Below, in pieces: positions 53,059 through 62,721 of a DNA stretch of 64,000 bases. Numbering within the stretch: position 1 is the stretch's first letter; every line of letters begins with the position of its first letter. Below the pieces are notes generated by a model, which was not told where the DNA came from, ran no database searches, and saw only the letters and a list, made by a program, of their open reading frames with translations. This stretch comes from Croceibacterium mercuriale. GTDB taxonomy: Bacteria > Pseudomonadota > Alphaproteobacteria > Sphingomonadales > Sphingomonadaceae. Position numbers and translations under genes: made by a program. Where the stretch lies: NCBI RefSeq assembly GCF_000802385.1, contig NZ_JTDN01000001.1, forward strand, positions 1,309,501 to 1,373,500. The letters run 5' to 3'.

Positions 53059-54222
<1,164 letters not shown>

Positions 54223-54227
54223 TCAGG

Positions 54228-54369
54228 GACTCCGCCGTCAAGTACAGCTTTTCTGCCGAGTCGCTTCGAGTCGCGCGGGTCTCGGCGGAACGAAAGGAGT
54301 CCGGCGCAGCATGTTGAGTCCAGCTCGGCCAGGGGGACTCAACATGCTGTGGTGTGGCCGGCAGGACTC
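54228..54369. promoter_or_regulatory. cluster of seven GANTC methylation sites upstream of ccrM
   Basis: GANTC occurs at 54228, 54258, 54268, 54297, 54316, 54336 and 54365 (start positions). That is seven in 142 bp, against roughly one per 256 bp expected by chance. In Caulobacter the ccrM promoter region carries GANTC sites whose methylation state affects expression. A self-control region is likely. Confidence 0.65.
54307..54349. repeat. 15-bp perfect inverted repeat containing two GANTC sites
   Basis: CAGCATGTTGAGTCC at 54307-54321 and its exact complement at 54335-54349 flank a 13-nt spacer. Each arm holds one GANTC. There is no T-run, so a simple rnhB terminator is not certain; it may be an operator or both. 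Confidence 0.7.
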
Positions 54370-55018
54370 AGCCGGTGCAGGAAAACAGATCGGCCTGCGC
54401 GACCGGCGCAAACGACCGGCGGTGCAGCGGGCTGGGCCCGTGCGCGCGCAAGGCCGCCAGGTGATCGGGGGTGCCGTAGCCCTTGTTCCGGTCCCACCCG
54501 TAATGCGGGTGATCTGCGGCCGCGGCGCGCATCAGGCGGTCGCGATGTTCCTTGGCCAGGATCGAGGCGGCGCTGATCGCCGGCTCCAGCGCGTCACCAC
54601 CAACGATGGCGCGGGCCGGCCAGCGCCATTCCGTACGACGGCCGACGGGCGTCAGATTGCCGTCGACCAGCACCTGGCAGCAGTCGCGCCCCAACGCCGC
54701 GCAGAGCTGGTCCACCGCAAGTGTCATCGCCAGCATGGTGGCACCGAAGATGTTCAGGCGATCGATCGCCTCCACCTCCACCACGCCGATCCCCCAGGCG
54801 CACCGGCGCTGGATGCGTTCTTCCAGCAAGGCGCGCTTCTCCGCACTCAGCTTCTTGGAATCATCCAGCCCGGCGGGTCGCGGCCGGCACAGCAACACGG
54901 CGGCGGCGACGACAGGGCCGGCCAGCGGCCCCCGTCCCGCCTCGTCGACGCCGACGATCAGCGGCCCGCCGAGGCTGGCACAAAAATCCGGAGAGGGCGT
55001 TCCCGAGAGCATGCGCAT
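54368..55018 (-). CDS. rnhB: ribonuclease HII
   Basis: Removes RNA from RNA-DNA hybrids and misinserted ribonucleotides. The start is the ATG at 55018 or 55012, giving about 215 residues; longer frames run into the divergent dehydrogenase gene. Motifs are LIVGVDEAGRGPLAGPVVAA, LDDSKKLSAEKR, DGNLTP and SILAKEHRDRLM. Its start region overlaps the dehydrogenase start on the other strand. Confidence 0.94.
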   Translation of the reverse strand: MRMLSGTPSPDFCASLGGPLIVGVDEAGRGPLAGPVVAAAVLLCRPRPAGLDDSKKLSAEKRALLEERIQRRCAWGIGVVEVEAIDRLNIFGATMLAMTLAVDQLCAALGRDCCQVLVDGNLTPVGRRTEWRWPARAIVGGDALEPAISAASILAKEHRDRLMRAAAADHPHYGWDRNKGYGTPDHLAALRAHGPSPLHRRSFAPVAQADLFSCTG

Positions 55019-56252
55019 TCCATTCCTGACCGCCAGCCTGTTACCCGTCGCGCTCTGTTCCGCAAGCTGCGGCGGTGCCGAGTCCGGGAATAGTTCCTCA
55101 ACCCCCGCTCCGGCAGGGATTGCCCCGAGCCCTACCCCATCACCGTCACCCACGCCGGCCGGCTACGCGACCGGTCAGCCGGTCACGCTGCAGGGCAACG
55201 CGCCCTTTCAGGCCGCGTCATTGGGCCAGTTCGCAGAGCCCTGGGCGCTTGCGCTGGCACCTGGCACCCGCACGCTGTTCGTGACCGAGCGTGCCGGCAC
55301 GATGAAGTTCGTGGACCTCGGCACCGGGCGTGTAGGCGACGTGAGCGGGTTGCCGCAGGTGGCCTATGGCGGCCAAGGCGGACTTGGCGACGTGGCCTTC
55401 CTGCCGGCGCAGAGCAGCGCCACGCTGGGCGGACGCACGATCTATCTGACATGGGCGGAGGCAGGCGACGGCGACACGCGCGGTGCGGTGCTGGGGCGTG
55501 GAACGCTGTCCTGTGCCAGCGAGACGGCTTGCCGGGTCGAGAACCTGCAGGTGATCTGGCGCCAGCAGCCCAAGGTCACCGGTGAAGGCCATTACTCCCA
55601 CCGGATCGCCTTCTCCCCGGATGGCCAGCATCTGTTCCTCGCGTCGGGCGACCGGCAGAAGAAGACGCCGGCGCAGGACCTGACCGTCAATCTGGGCAAG
55701 GTGCTGCGCCTGAACCTGGACGGCACGCCGGCGGCAGGCAACCCCTTCGCCGATCGCGGCGGCGTGTCGCGGGAGATCTGGTCCTATGGCCATCGCAACA
55801 TCCTGGGCCTGCACTTCGACGCGCAGGGCCGGCTGTGGGATCTGGAGCATGGTCCCCGCGGCGGCGACGAGCTGAACCTGGTGTCGGCGGGCGAGAATTA
55901 TGGCTGGCCGATCGTGTCCGATGGGGACGATTACGATGGCACCCCGATCCCCGACCATGCGACGCGGCCGGAGTTCCGCGCGGCGGCGATCGGCTGGAAC
56001 CCGGTGATCGCGCCGGGCGACTTCCTGTTCTATCGCGGGGCCATGTTCCCGCAATGGCAGGGTCAGGCGCTGATCCCCGGCCTGTCCTCCAAGGCGCTGG
56101 TCCGGGTGTCGATCAGTGGCGAAAGCGGGCGGGAGGAAGCGCGACATCCCTTCCCCGAGCGTCTGCGCGACATCGTGGAAGCGCCCGACGGATCATTGCT
56201 GATGATCGAGGATGGCAAGGATGGCCGATTGCTGCGGCTGACGCCACGCTGA
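55011..56252 (+). CDS. PQQ-dependent sugar dehydrogenase (Asd/GdhB-like), lipoprotein
   Basis: The product is 413 residues from the ATG at 55011. It has a lipoprotein-type N-terminus (ALCSASC) and a Pro/Ser/Thr linker, then a six-bladed beta-propeller: PWALALAPGTRTLFVTERAG, GGQGGLGDVAF, EGHYSHRIAFSPDG, VLRLNLDGTP, SYGHRNILGLHFD, WDLEHGPRGGDELN and LLMIEDGKDGRLLRL. These match soluble aldose/glucose dehydrogenases. It oxidises sugars in the periplasm if PQQ is available; no pqq genes are in the window. Confidence 0.9.
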   Translation: MRIPFLTASLLPVALCSASCGGAESGNSSSTPAPAGIAPSPTPSPSPTPAGYATGQPVTLQGNAPFQAASLGQFAEPWALALAPGTRTLFVTERAGTMKFVDLGTGRVGDVSGLPQVAYGGQGGLGDVAFLPAQSSATLGGRTIYLTWAEAGDGDTRGAVLGRGTLSCASETACRVENLQVIWRQQPKVTGEGHYSHRIAFSPDGQHLFLASGDRQKKTPAQDLTVNLGKVLRLNLDGTPAAGNPFADRGGVSREIWSYGHRNILGLHFDAQGRLWDLEHGPRGGDELNLVSAGENYGWPIVSDGDDYDGTPIPDHATRPEFRAAAIGWNPVIAPGDFLFYRGAMFPQWQGQALIPGLSSKALVRVSISGESGREEARHPFPERLRDIVEAPDGSLLMIEDGKDGRLLRLTPR

Positions 56253-56276
56253 CCGTTTGACGGACAGTGGCGCCCT

Positions 56277-56306
56277 GGCCCGGTCGCACACTGGCGCGAC
56301 CGGGCC
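56277..56306. terminator. hairpin between the sugar dehydrogenase gene and tatA
   Basis: GGCCCGGTCG at 56277-56286 pairs perfectly with CGACCGGGCC at 56297-56306 between two convergent genes. No clear T-run on either side. Confidence 0.5.
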
Positions 56307-56312
56307 TGTCGA

Positions 56313-56552
56313 TCAGGAGTTCGTGCTGCGGGTGGCGGTGTCGACGGGGACACCCTGCGTCTTCTCGTCATTGATCTGGGCGATCTGCGCCGGCTTCGTC
56401 ACGGGGGCGGATTCTTCCTCGGTCAGACCCTTGCGGAAGCTTTTGATCCCTTTTCCGAAGTCGCCCATCGTCTCCGAAATCTTGCCCCGGCCGAACAGGA
56501 CGAGGATCACGAGGGCAACGATGACCCAGTGCATCAGCGAGAAACCAGCCAT
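56313..56552 (-). CDS. tatA: Sec-independent translocase protein TatA
   Basis: The ATG at 56552 (MAGFSLMHW), with GGAGA upstream, gives 79 residues. It has one transmembrane helix (WVIVALVILVLFGRGKI), then the amphipathic helix with DFGKGIKSFRKGL and an acidic tail. It forms the Tat pore. tatB and tatC are not adjacent here. Confidence 0.93.
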   Translation of the reverse strand: MAGFSLMHWVIVALVILVLFGRGKISETMGDFGKGIKSFRKGLTEEESAPVTKPAQIAQINDEKTQGVPVDTATRSTNS

Positions 56553-56650
56553 CAGACGTCTCCGGTAATAGAGGCATGGCGCGCACCCGTGTGTGTCGGT
56601 AAGAGGCGCCCGTTCACACCTGTACCTAATCAGCAACCCGGGGCGATACA

Positions 56651-57274
56651 ATGGACGAATGGGTCTTTCAGCTAGTGGAAGGCGGCGGATTGGCCGGCAT
56701 TTTCCTGCTGATGCTGCTTGAGACGGTGTTCCCGCCGATCCCGTCGGAGGTGATCATGCCCGTGGCCGGCGTCGTGGCCGCGCGGGGCGAGCTGTCGCTG
56801 GCGGGGGTGATCATCGCCGGCACGGCAGGGGCGATGGCGGGCAACCTGTTCTGGTATGTGATCGCGCGGATGATCGGACTCCACCGGTTTCGCCCACTGA
56901 TCGAGAAGTATGGCCGCTGGCTGACGCTGGACTGGCCGGAAGTGGAACGCGCGCAGAGCATGTTCACCCGGTTCGGCGCGGCGATCGTCGGTTTCGGCCG
57001 GATGATCCCGACGATCCGTTCCGTCGTGTCGCTGCCCGCCGGCCTGGTGGGCATGCGCCTGCCGGGCTTCCTGATCTGGTCGACCCTTGGCACCGCCATC
57101 TGGAGCGCGGGCCTAGCCATTGCCGGCTGGGTGCTGGGGCGCCAGTTCGACCAGATTGAGCGTTTCATCGGGCCGATCTCAACCGGCGTGATCGTGCTGA
57201 TCGTGGTGGTGTATATCTGGCGGCAGCTTACCTGGGGCCGCCGCAACCGCCGCTCCGCCCCTCGCGACCTCTGA
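56651..57274 (+). CDS. DedA-family membrane protein
   Basis: The 207-residue protein has the DedA pattern: LLMLLETVFPPIPSEVIMPV, AGTAGAMAGNLFWYVIAR, ERAQSMFTRFGAAIVGFGRM, IPTIRSVVSLPAGLVGM and several transmembrane helices. DedA proteins act in membrane homeostasis, probably as lipid flippases. Confidence 0.92.
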   Translation: MDEWVFQLVEGGGLAGIFLLMLLETVFPPIPSEVIMPVAGVVAARGELSLAGVIIAGTAGAMAGNLFWYVIARMIGLHRFRPLIEKYGRWLTLDWPEVERAQSMFTRFGAAIVGFGRMIPTIRSVVSLPAGLVGMRLPGFLIWSTLGTAIWSAGLAIAGWVLGRQFDQIERFIGPISTGVIVLIVVVYIWRQLTWGRRNRRSAPRDL

Positions 57275-57279
57275 AGCGG

Positions 57280-58377
57280 TCAGCCGGCCAGCGAAACGCG
57301 CCCGCCTTCGTGGCGCACGAGCCGGCCGGCGATCTCCAGTTCCAGTAGCGCCATCTGCACGGCGCCGGCCGGCTGACCGCTCTGGCGGATCAGCTCGTCG
57401 ACATGCACCGGCGCAGGGCCCATCAGGGGCGCGATCTCGCTGCCTTGTGGCCCCTCACCTGCCGGCTCCTCCTCGAAGGCGGTGAACGGGTGCTGCCGTT
57501 CCGCCAGTGCGGTGCGTGGCGTTCCGTCGAACCGGTGCAGCAGTTCTGCAACCTGTGCCGGATCCTGCACCAGCACCGCGCCGTCACGGATCAACTCGTT
57601 TGCGCCGGCGCTGCGCGGTTCCAGCGGACTGCCCGGAATGGCCATCACCTCCCGTCCGTATTCACCCGCCAGCCGGGCGGTGATGAGGGATCCCGATTGC
57701 GGTGCCGCCTCGACCACCAGCGTGCCCAGCGACAGGCCGGCGATGATCCGGTTACGGCTCGGGAAATGGCTGCCGCGCGGCTCGGTGCCGACGGGCTGTT
57801 CTGCCAGCAGCAGGCCGTCCGTGGCGATGCGTTCCTGCAGGTCGCGATGCTGCGGTGGGTAGGTGATGTCGATCCCGCTGGCGATCACGCCGATCGTGTG
57901 CGGAAAGGCGCCCTCGTGCGCGGCACCGTCGATGCCGCGGGCCAGGCCTGACACGACCGCGAAGCCATCCGCGGCCAGCGCCGCGCCGAACTCCCGCGCC
58001 AGCTGCACCGCCGCGGCGCTGGCGTTGCGGGCGCCGACCAGCGCGACACAGGGCCGGGCCGCCAGCTCCAGCCGGCCGCGCATCGTAAGGATCGGCGGTG
58101 CGGCCGGCGCCTGGGCCAGCAGCCTGGGATAGTCGGGCTGGTCATGGAACAGGTAGCGGGCGCCAGCCTTGCGTATGCCGGCAACCTCCCGCTCAACGCG
58201 GTCCGTCGGTGCAGCGACGTAGGGGCGACCACCGCGGCGGGCGAGATCGGGCAGAGCGGCGATCGCAGCCACCGCCGTACCGAACCGTTGCAGCAGCTGG
58301 CGGTAGGAAACCGGCCCGACATGCGGCGACCGCAGCAGCCGGATGCGGGCGAACGCCTCGGCCTGCGTCAGGCTCAT
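57280..58377 (-). CDS. dprA: DNA processing protein DprA
   Basis: Loads RecA onto incoming single-stranded DNA in transformation. The product is 365 residues from the ATG at 58377. Motifs are CVALVGARNASAAAVQLARE, VVSGLARGIDGAAHEGAF, ASGIDITYPPQHRDLQERI and SRNRIIAGLSLGTLVVEA, with a C-terminal winged helix (HVDELIRQSGQPAGAVQMAL). Its start overlaps the plsY stop. Confidence 0.95.
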   Translation of the reverse strand: MSLTQAEAFARIRLLRSPHVGPVSYRQLLQRFGTAVAAIAALPDLARRGGRPYVAAPTDRVEREVAGIRKAGARYLFHDQPDYPRLLAQAPAAPPILTMRGRLELAARPCVALVGARNASAAAVQLAREFGAALAADGFAVVSGLARGIDGAAHEGAFPHTIGVIASGIDITYPPQHRDLQERIATDGLLLAEQPVGTEPRGSHFPSRNRIIAGLSLGTLVVEAAPQSGSLITARLAGEYGREVMAIPGSPLEPRSAGANELIRDGAVLVQDPAQVAELLHRFDGTPRTALAERQHPFTAFEEEPAGEGPQGSEIAPLMGPAPVHVDELIRQSGQPAGAVQMALLELEIAGRLVRHEGGRVSLAG

Positions 58378-58973
58378 CGCTTGCGGCCGATGCGCGGCTC
58401 CGTCCCGGCGAGCAGGCGGGCGATGTTCGCGCGATGGCGCAGCAGGACAATGGCGAAGATCGCCAGCAATACCGGCAGGTAGATCGTGTGACCGAAGGCA
58501 AGTGCAGCCAGTGGTGCCGCGGCGGCGGCGGCCATGCCCCCCACGCTGCTGATGCGCGACAGCCGGGCAACGCCCAGCCACACCACGATCACCGTCAGGC
58601 CGATGGTCCAGTGCAGCCCCAGGCCGATGCCGATCAGCGTGGCGACACCCTTGCCACCCTTGAACCGCAGCCAGACGGGGAAACAATGGCCCAGAAACGC
58701 ACCAAGCGCGGCCCAGTCCTGCCCCGCGCCCCACAGCATCACGGCGAGCAATATCGCCACCCACCCCTTCAGCGCATCCAGCACCAGCGTGGCGGCGGCG
58801 ATGCCCTTGCCTGCGGCTCGCAGTACATTGGTGGCGCCAATATTGCCCGATCCCACATCGCGCACATCGCCCTTGCCCGCGGCGCGGACCAGCAGCAGGC
58901 CGAACGGGATGGAACCGATGGCGTAGCCGAGCAGAAGGGCCAGAAGGGCGGTGGTACCGATGGGCAGCGTCAT
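58374..58973 (-). CDS. plsY: acyl-phosphate glycerol-3-phosphate acyltransferase
   Basis: Membrane acyltransferase making lysophosphatidic acid. The product is 199 residues from the ATG at 58973. Conserved segments are GYAIGSIPFGLLLVR, VGSGNIGATNVLRAAGKG, LGHCFPVWLRFKGGKGVAT and about five transmembrane helices. It forms an operon with dprA. Confidence 0.96.
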   Translation of the reverse strand: MTLPIGTTALLALLLGYAIGSIPFGLLLVRAAGKGDVRDVGSGNIGATNVLRAAGKGIAAATLVLDALKGWVAILLAVMLWGAGQDWAALGAFLGHCFPVWLRFKGGKGVATLIGIGLGLHWTIGLTVIVVWLGVARLSRISSVGGMAAAAAAPLAALAFGHTIYLPVLLAIFAIVLLRHRANIARLLAGTEPRIGRKR

Positions 58974-59018
58974 GCCCCGCCCTTTAGCGCGTCGCTTGCA
59001 TTTCGGCAGGGGCAAAAT

Positions 59019-59831
59019 ATGCGGGCGAAGATGCAGTCTGCACCCGACGCGCCCATCCTGCTGTTCGATTCCGGCGTCGGCGGGCTGACGGTGCTGGCCG
59101 AATTGCGCCGCGTGCTGCCGGAGGTGCCGGTGCTGTATGTCGCGGACACCGCCGGCCTGCCCTACGGCGAGAAGACGGAGGCGCAGATCGCGGCGCGTGT
59201 GGCCGGATTGCTGGGGCGGCTCTCCGAACGCTTCGCCCCCCGGTTGATCACCATTGCCTGCAACACCGCCTCCACCATCGCACTGGGCATGGTGCGCGAC
59301 GTGCTGCAGGTGCCGATCGTCGGCACGGTGCCGGCGATCAAGCCGGCTGCCGCGATGACACGCACCGGCACGATCGGTCTGCTGGGCACGGCGGCCACCA
59401 TCCGGCAGGCCTATGTCGACCAGCTGGAGGCCGAATTTGCCGCCGACAAGCGCCTGTTGCGCCACGCCGCGCCGGAGCTGGTGCAGGCAGCGGAAGCCTT
59501 CCTGCGCGGGGCGGCCGTCGACCCGGCAGCCATCGCCACGGCGGTTTCCGGATTGCGCGAGCAGCCGGGTGGCGATTCGATCGACACGGTGGTGCTGGCC
59601 TGCACGCACTTCCCGCTGCTGGTGGACAAATTGTCCCACGCCTTCGGCCCGGAGGTCCGCTTCATTGACGGGGCCGCCGGTATCGCGCGACGCATTGCGC
59701 ATCTGGTGGAGGGCCAGCCATTCATCCGTAAGTCGCCCGACCGTGCCCTGTTCACCGGCACGGGCGATGATCTCGACATGATCGCTCCTGCGCTGCTGAG
59801 CTATGGCATCACACAGTGTGACTGGTTTTAA
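59019..59831 (+). CDS. murI: glutamate racemase
   Basis: Makes D-glutamate for peptidoglycan. The product is 270 residues from the ATG at 59019, with AGGGG upstream; the ATG at 59031 is an alternative. Motifs are FDSGVGGLTVLAELRR, DTAGLPYGEKT, ACNTAST with the first catalytic Cys and LACTHFPLL with the second. Both Cys are present, unlike the racemase-like protein at 45493-46212. Confidence 0.96.
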   Translation: MRAKMQSAPDAPILLFDSGVGGLTVLAELRRVLPEVPVLYVADTAGLPYGEKTEAQIAARVAGLLGRLSERFAPRLITIACNTASTIALGMVRDVLQVPIVGTVPAIKPAAAMTRTGTIGLLGTAATIRQAYVDQLEAEFAADKRLLRHAAPELVQAAEAFLRGAAVDPAAIATAVSGLREQPGGDSIDTVVLACTHFPLLVDKLSHAFGPEVRFIDGAAGIARRIAHLVEGQPFIRKSPDRALFTGTGDDLDMIAPALLSYGITQCDWF

Positions 59832-59882
59832 CGCGAATCCATCGCAAACTGAATGCTTTGAAGGCCGGGGTGAAGGGTTTAC

Positions 59883-61157
59883 ATGCCGCAGGCAGGGTTT
59901 GCCCCCGGAATGTCTCGCCAATCACGGACTGGTCTGCTGAACTACGATCTGATCTTCGACAAGGCCATCGACCGCCTCCATTCGGAAGGCCGGTATCGTG
60001 TGTTCATCGACATCCTGCGCAACAAGGGTGCGTATCCCAATGCGCGGTGTTTTGCCGGGCATAACGGGCCGAAGCCGATCACCGTGTGGTGCTCCAACGA
60101 CTATCTCGCCATGGGCCAGCACCCCAAGGTGGTGGCGGCGATGGAGGAGGCCTTGCACGATGTCGGTGCCGGCAGTGGCGGCACGCGGAACATCGGCGGC
60201 AACACCCATTATCACATTCAGCTGGAGCGTGAGCTGGCCGACCTGCATGGCAAGGAAGCCGCGCTGCTGTTCACCAGCGGCTATGTCTCCAATGACGCCA
60301 CGCTGTCGACCCTCGCCCGCCTGCTGCCCGGCTGCGTGATCTTCTCCGACGAGTTGAACCACGCCAGCATGATCGCCGGCATCCGCAACTCCGGGTGCGA
60401 GAAGCGCGTATTCCGCCACAATGATGTGGCGCATCTGGAAGAGCTGCTGGAGGCGGAGGATCCCGCGGTCCCCAAGCTGATCGCGTTCGAGAGCGTCTAT
60501 TCCATGGACGGCGACGTTGCCGCGATCCACGCGATCTGCGACCTGGCGGACAAGTACAACGCGCTGACCTATATCGACGAGGTCCATGCGGTCGGCATGT
60601 ATGGTGCACGCGGTGGCGGCATTTCCGAGCGGGATGCGGCGGCGGACCGGATCGACATCATCGAAGGCACGCTGGGCAAGGCGTTCGGTGTGATGGGTGG
60701 CTACATCGCCGCCGACCAGCGCATCGTGGACTGCATCCGCTCCTACGCGCCGGGTTTCATCTTCACCACTTCGCTGTCCCCGGTGCTGGTCGCCGGCGTG
60801 CTCGCCTCCGTCCGTCACCTGAAGGCTTCCAGCGAGGAGCGCGATGGGCAGCAGGCTGCGGCCGCAACGCTGAAGCGCATGTTCCGCGAGGCCGGCCTGC
60901 CGGTGATGAACAGCACCACGCACATCGTGCCGCTGATGGTCGGCGATCCGGTGCGCGCCAAGCGGATCAGCGACATCCTGCTGGCCGAGTACGGCGTCTA
61001 TGTGCAGCCGATCAACTTCCCCACGGTGCCACGCGGCACCGAACGGCTGCGCTTCACCCCCGGCCCGGCCCATACCGAGGCGATGATGACCGACCTGACT
61101 GCCGCGCTAGTCGAGATCTGGGACCGGCTGGAACTGGAGCTGCGCAAGGCCGCTTGA
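59883..61157 (+). CDS. hemA: 5-aminolevulinate synthase
   Basis: Condenses glycine and succinyl-CoA, the first haem step in alphaproteobacteria. The 424-residue protein has [70 protein letters not shown] and the PLP Lys in EGTLGKAFG. The start may instead be a later ATG at MSRQSRTG. Confidence 0.97.
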   Translation: MPQAGFAPGMSRQSRTGLLNYDLIFDKAIDRLHSEGRYRVFIDILRNKGAYPNARCFAGHNGPKPITVWCSNDYLAMGQHPKVVAAMEEALHDVGAGSGGTRNIGGNTHYHIQLERELADLHGKEAALLFTSGYVSNDATLSTLARLLPGCVIFSDELNHASMIAGIRNSGCEKRVFRHNDVAHLEELLEAEDPAVPKLIAFESVYSMDGDVAAIHAICDLADKYNALTYIDEVHAVGMYGARGGGISERDAAADRIDIIEGTLGKAFGVMGGYIAADQRIVDCIRSYAPGFIFTTSLSPVLVAGVLASVRHLKASSEERDGQQAAAATLKRMFREAGLPVMNSTTHIVPLMVGDPVRAKRISDILLAEYGVYVQPINFPTVPRGTERLRFTPGPAHTEAMMTDLTAALVEIWDRLELELRKAA

Positions 61158-61184
61158 GCCCTGTAACGACAGGGGATTGCGGCG

Positions 61185-62138
61185 ATGGGCATGCTCGTGG
61201 ACGGCCGGTGGCAGGATGTGTGGTACGACACGGATGCGACCGGCGGCCGGTTCAGACGCAAGCAGTCCGCCTTTCGCGACGCCGTGACAGCTGATGGCAG
61301 CAGCGGCTTCCAGGCGGAGGCCGGGCGGTACCACCTGTATGTCAGCCTCGCCTGCCCCTGGGCGCATCGCACGCTGATCATGCGCGCGCTGAAGGGGCTT
61401 GAGGAGATGATCCCGGTCTCCGTCGTGAACTGGCTGATGCTGGAGAATGGCTGGACCTTCGACCCGGCGCCGGGTGTCATCGGCGATCCGGTCCATCATG
61501 CGCGTTGCTTGTGGCAGGTCTATACCGCCGCCGACCCTGCCTATACCGGCCGCGTGACCGTGCCGGTGCTGTGGGACCGGCAGACCGGCACCATCGTCAA
61601 TAATGAAAGCGCGGAGATCCTGCGCATGCTGAACAGCGCATTCGACGATGTCGGCGCCGCGCCTGGCGACTACTATCCCGCAGGGCAGCGGGAGGAGATC
61701 GACGCGGTCAACGGGCGGATCTACGACCATGTGAACAATGGCGTCTACAAGGCCGGTTTCGCGACCACGCAGGAGGCGTACGAAGAGGCGGTCGGCCCGT
61801 TGTTCAAGACACTGGACTGGGTGGAGCAGCGCCTGACCGGCAGTCGCTGGCTGGTCGGCCCGTCCATGACGGAGGCCGACATTCGCCTGTTCACCACGCT
61901 GATCCGCTTCGATGCGGTGTATGTCGGCCACTTCAAATGCAACATCCGCTGCATCGCCGACTACCCGGCGCTGAGCGGATATTTGCGGGACATCTACCAG
62001 ACGCCGGGGGTGGCGGGCACCGTCGACTTCCAGCACATCAAGGGCCATTATTACCAGAGCCACCGGATGATCAATCCGACCGGTGTGGTGCCCGTCGGCC
62101 CCGAGCTGGACCTCGACACGCCGCACGGACGGGCCTGA
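61185..62138 (+). CDS. glutathionyl-hydroquinone reductase-like GST
   Basis: Xi-class glutathione transferase that reduces glutathionyl-hydroquinones. The 317-residue protein has the catalytic Cys57 in SLACPWAHRTL, then PVLWDRQTGTIVNNESAEI, a GST C-terminal domain (LTGSRWLVGPSMTEADIRLF), and RCIADYPALSGYLRDIYQ. This group includes YqjG and PcpF. Confidence 0.92.
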   Translation: MGMLVDGRWQDVWYDTDATGGRFRRKQSAFRDAVTADGSSGFQAEAGRYHLYVSLACPWAHRTLIMRALKGLEEMIPVSVVNWLMLENGWTFDPAPGVIGDPVHHARCLWQVYTAADPAYTGRVTVPVLWDRQTGTIVNNESAEILRMLNSAFDDVGAAPGDYYPAGQREEIDAVNGRIYDHVNNGVYKAGFATTQEAYEEAVGPLFKTLDWVEQRLTGSRWLVGPSMTEADIRLFTTLIRFDAVYVGHFKCNIRCIADYPALSGYLRDIYQTPGVAGTVDFQHIKGHYYQSHRMINPTGVVPVGPELDLDTPHGRA

Positions 62139-62164
62139 TCGTGGCTGCCGATCGCCGAACCCCC

Positions 62165-62677
62165 ATGTCGGAGGCCGCTCACCACAAGCCGGGCCTCATC
62201 CCTCTGCGCCTGCTTCCACTCGCCCTGTTGCTGTCCGCCTGCGACAACAGCGCGGCGCCTGCCCCTGGCCCGGCGGAACTGGCGCAACCCGCTGCGGCAC
62301 CACCGGTCAAGGATGCCAGTGTGCCCGGGCCGATCGATCTGGAGCCAGCGCCAGCGCCAGCGGGAACGACGGAGATCGTGGCGACCGAGACAATCGTCGT
62401 GCAAGGGCAACCGGCGTGCCTGTTCACCGTGCGCTATCCTGGCGCAGGCGATCGGGAGGTATCCTGGAACGGTGACGAATGTGGTGCAGTCAAGGGCGCC
62501 ATCGTCACGCCGGATCTGCTGGCGGCTGGTGGCCAGCTCGCCGACCTGTCGCCAGCAGCTCGCCGGGACATGGAACGGATGAGGAGCGGCGTGTTCGTGG
62601 TTGAAGGCGAGTTCAGCGCCTCCGCCTACCCGCTGAACGTGGCGGACCGCATCTACGAAGTGCCTTATGCAGACTGA
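62165..62677 (+). CDS. putative lipoprotein, unknown function
   Basis: The 170-residue product begins at the ATG at 62165; a GTG at 62141 is an alternative. It has a lipobox LLSAC, a Pro/Ala-rich linker (about residues 30-65), and a compact domain with two Cys (QPACLFTVRY, GDECGAVKG) that may pair. It follows the GST gene by 26 bp. The family is not recognised. Confidence 0.65.
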   Translation: MSEAAHHKPGLIPLRLLPLALLLSACDNSAAPAPGPAELAQPAAAPPVKDASVPGPIDLEPAPAPAGTTEIVATETIVVQGQPACLFTVRYPGAGDREVSWNGDECGAVKGAIVTPDLLAAGGQLADLSPAARRDMERMRSGVFVVEGEFSASAYPLNVADRIYEVPYAD

Positions 62678-62685
62678 CAGCAAGC

Positions 62686-62710
62686 GGCGCCGACCTTTGC
62701 GGCCGGCGCC
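62686..62710. terminator. hairpin between convergent lipoprotein and decarboxylase genes
   Basis: GGCGCCG at 62686-62692 pairs with CGGCGCC at 62704-62710. No T-run, so a weak call. Confidence 0.4.
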
Positions 62711-62721
62711 ATCCTGTCAGA

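Noticed and set aside
58098-59018. Long 5' extension of murI across dprA and plsY
   Set aside because: The extension is antisense to two clear genes; MurI starts at the LLFDSGVGG motif region.
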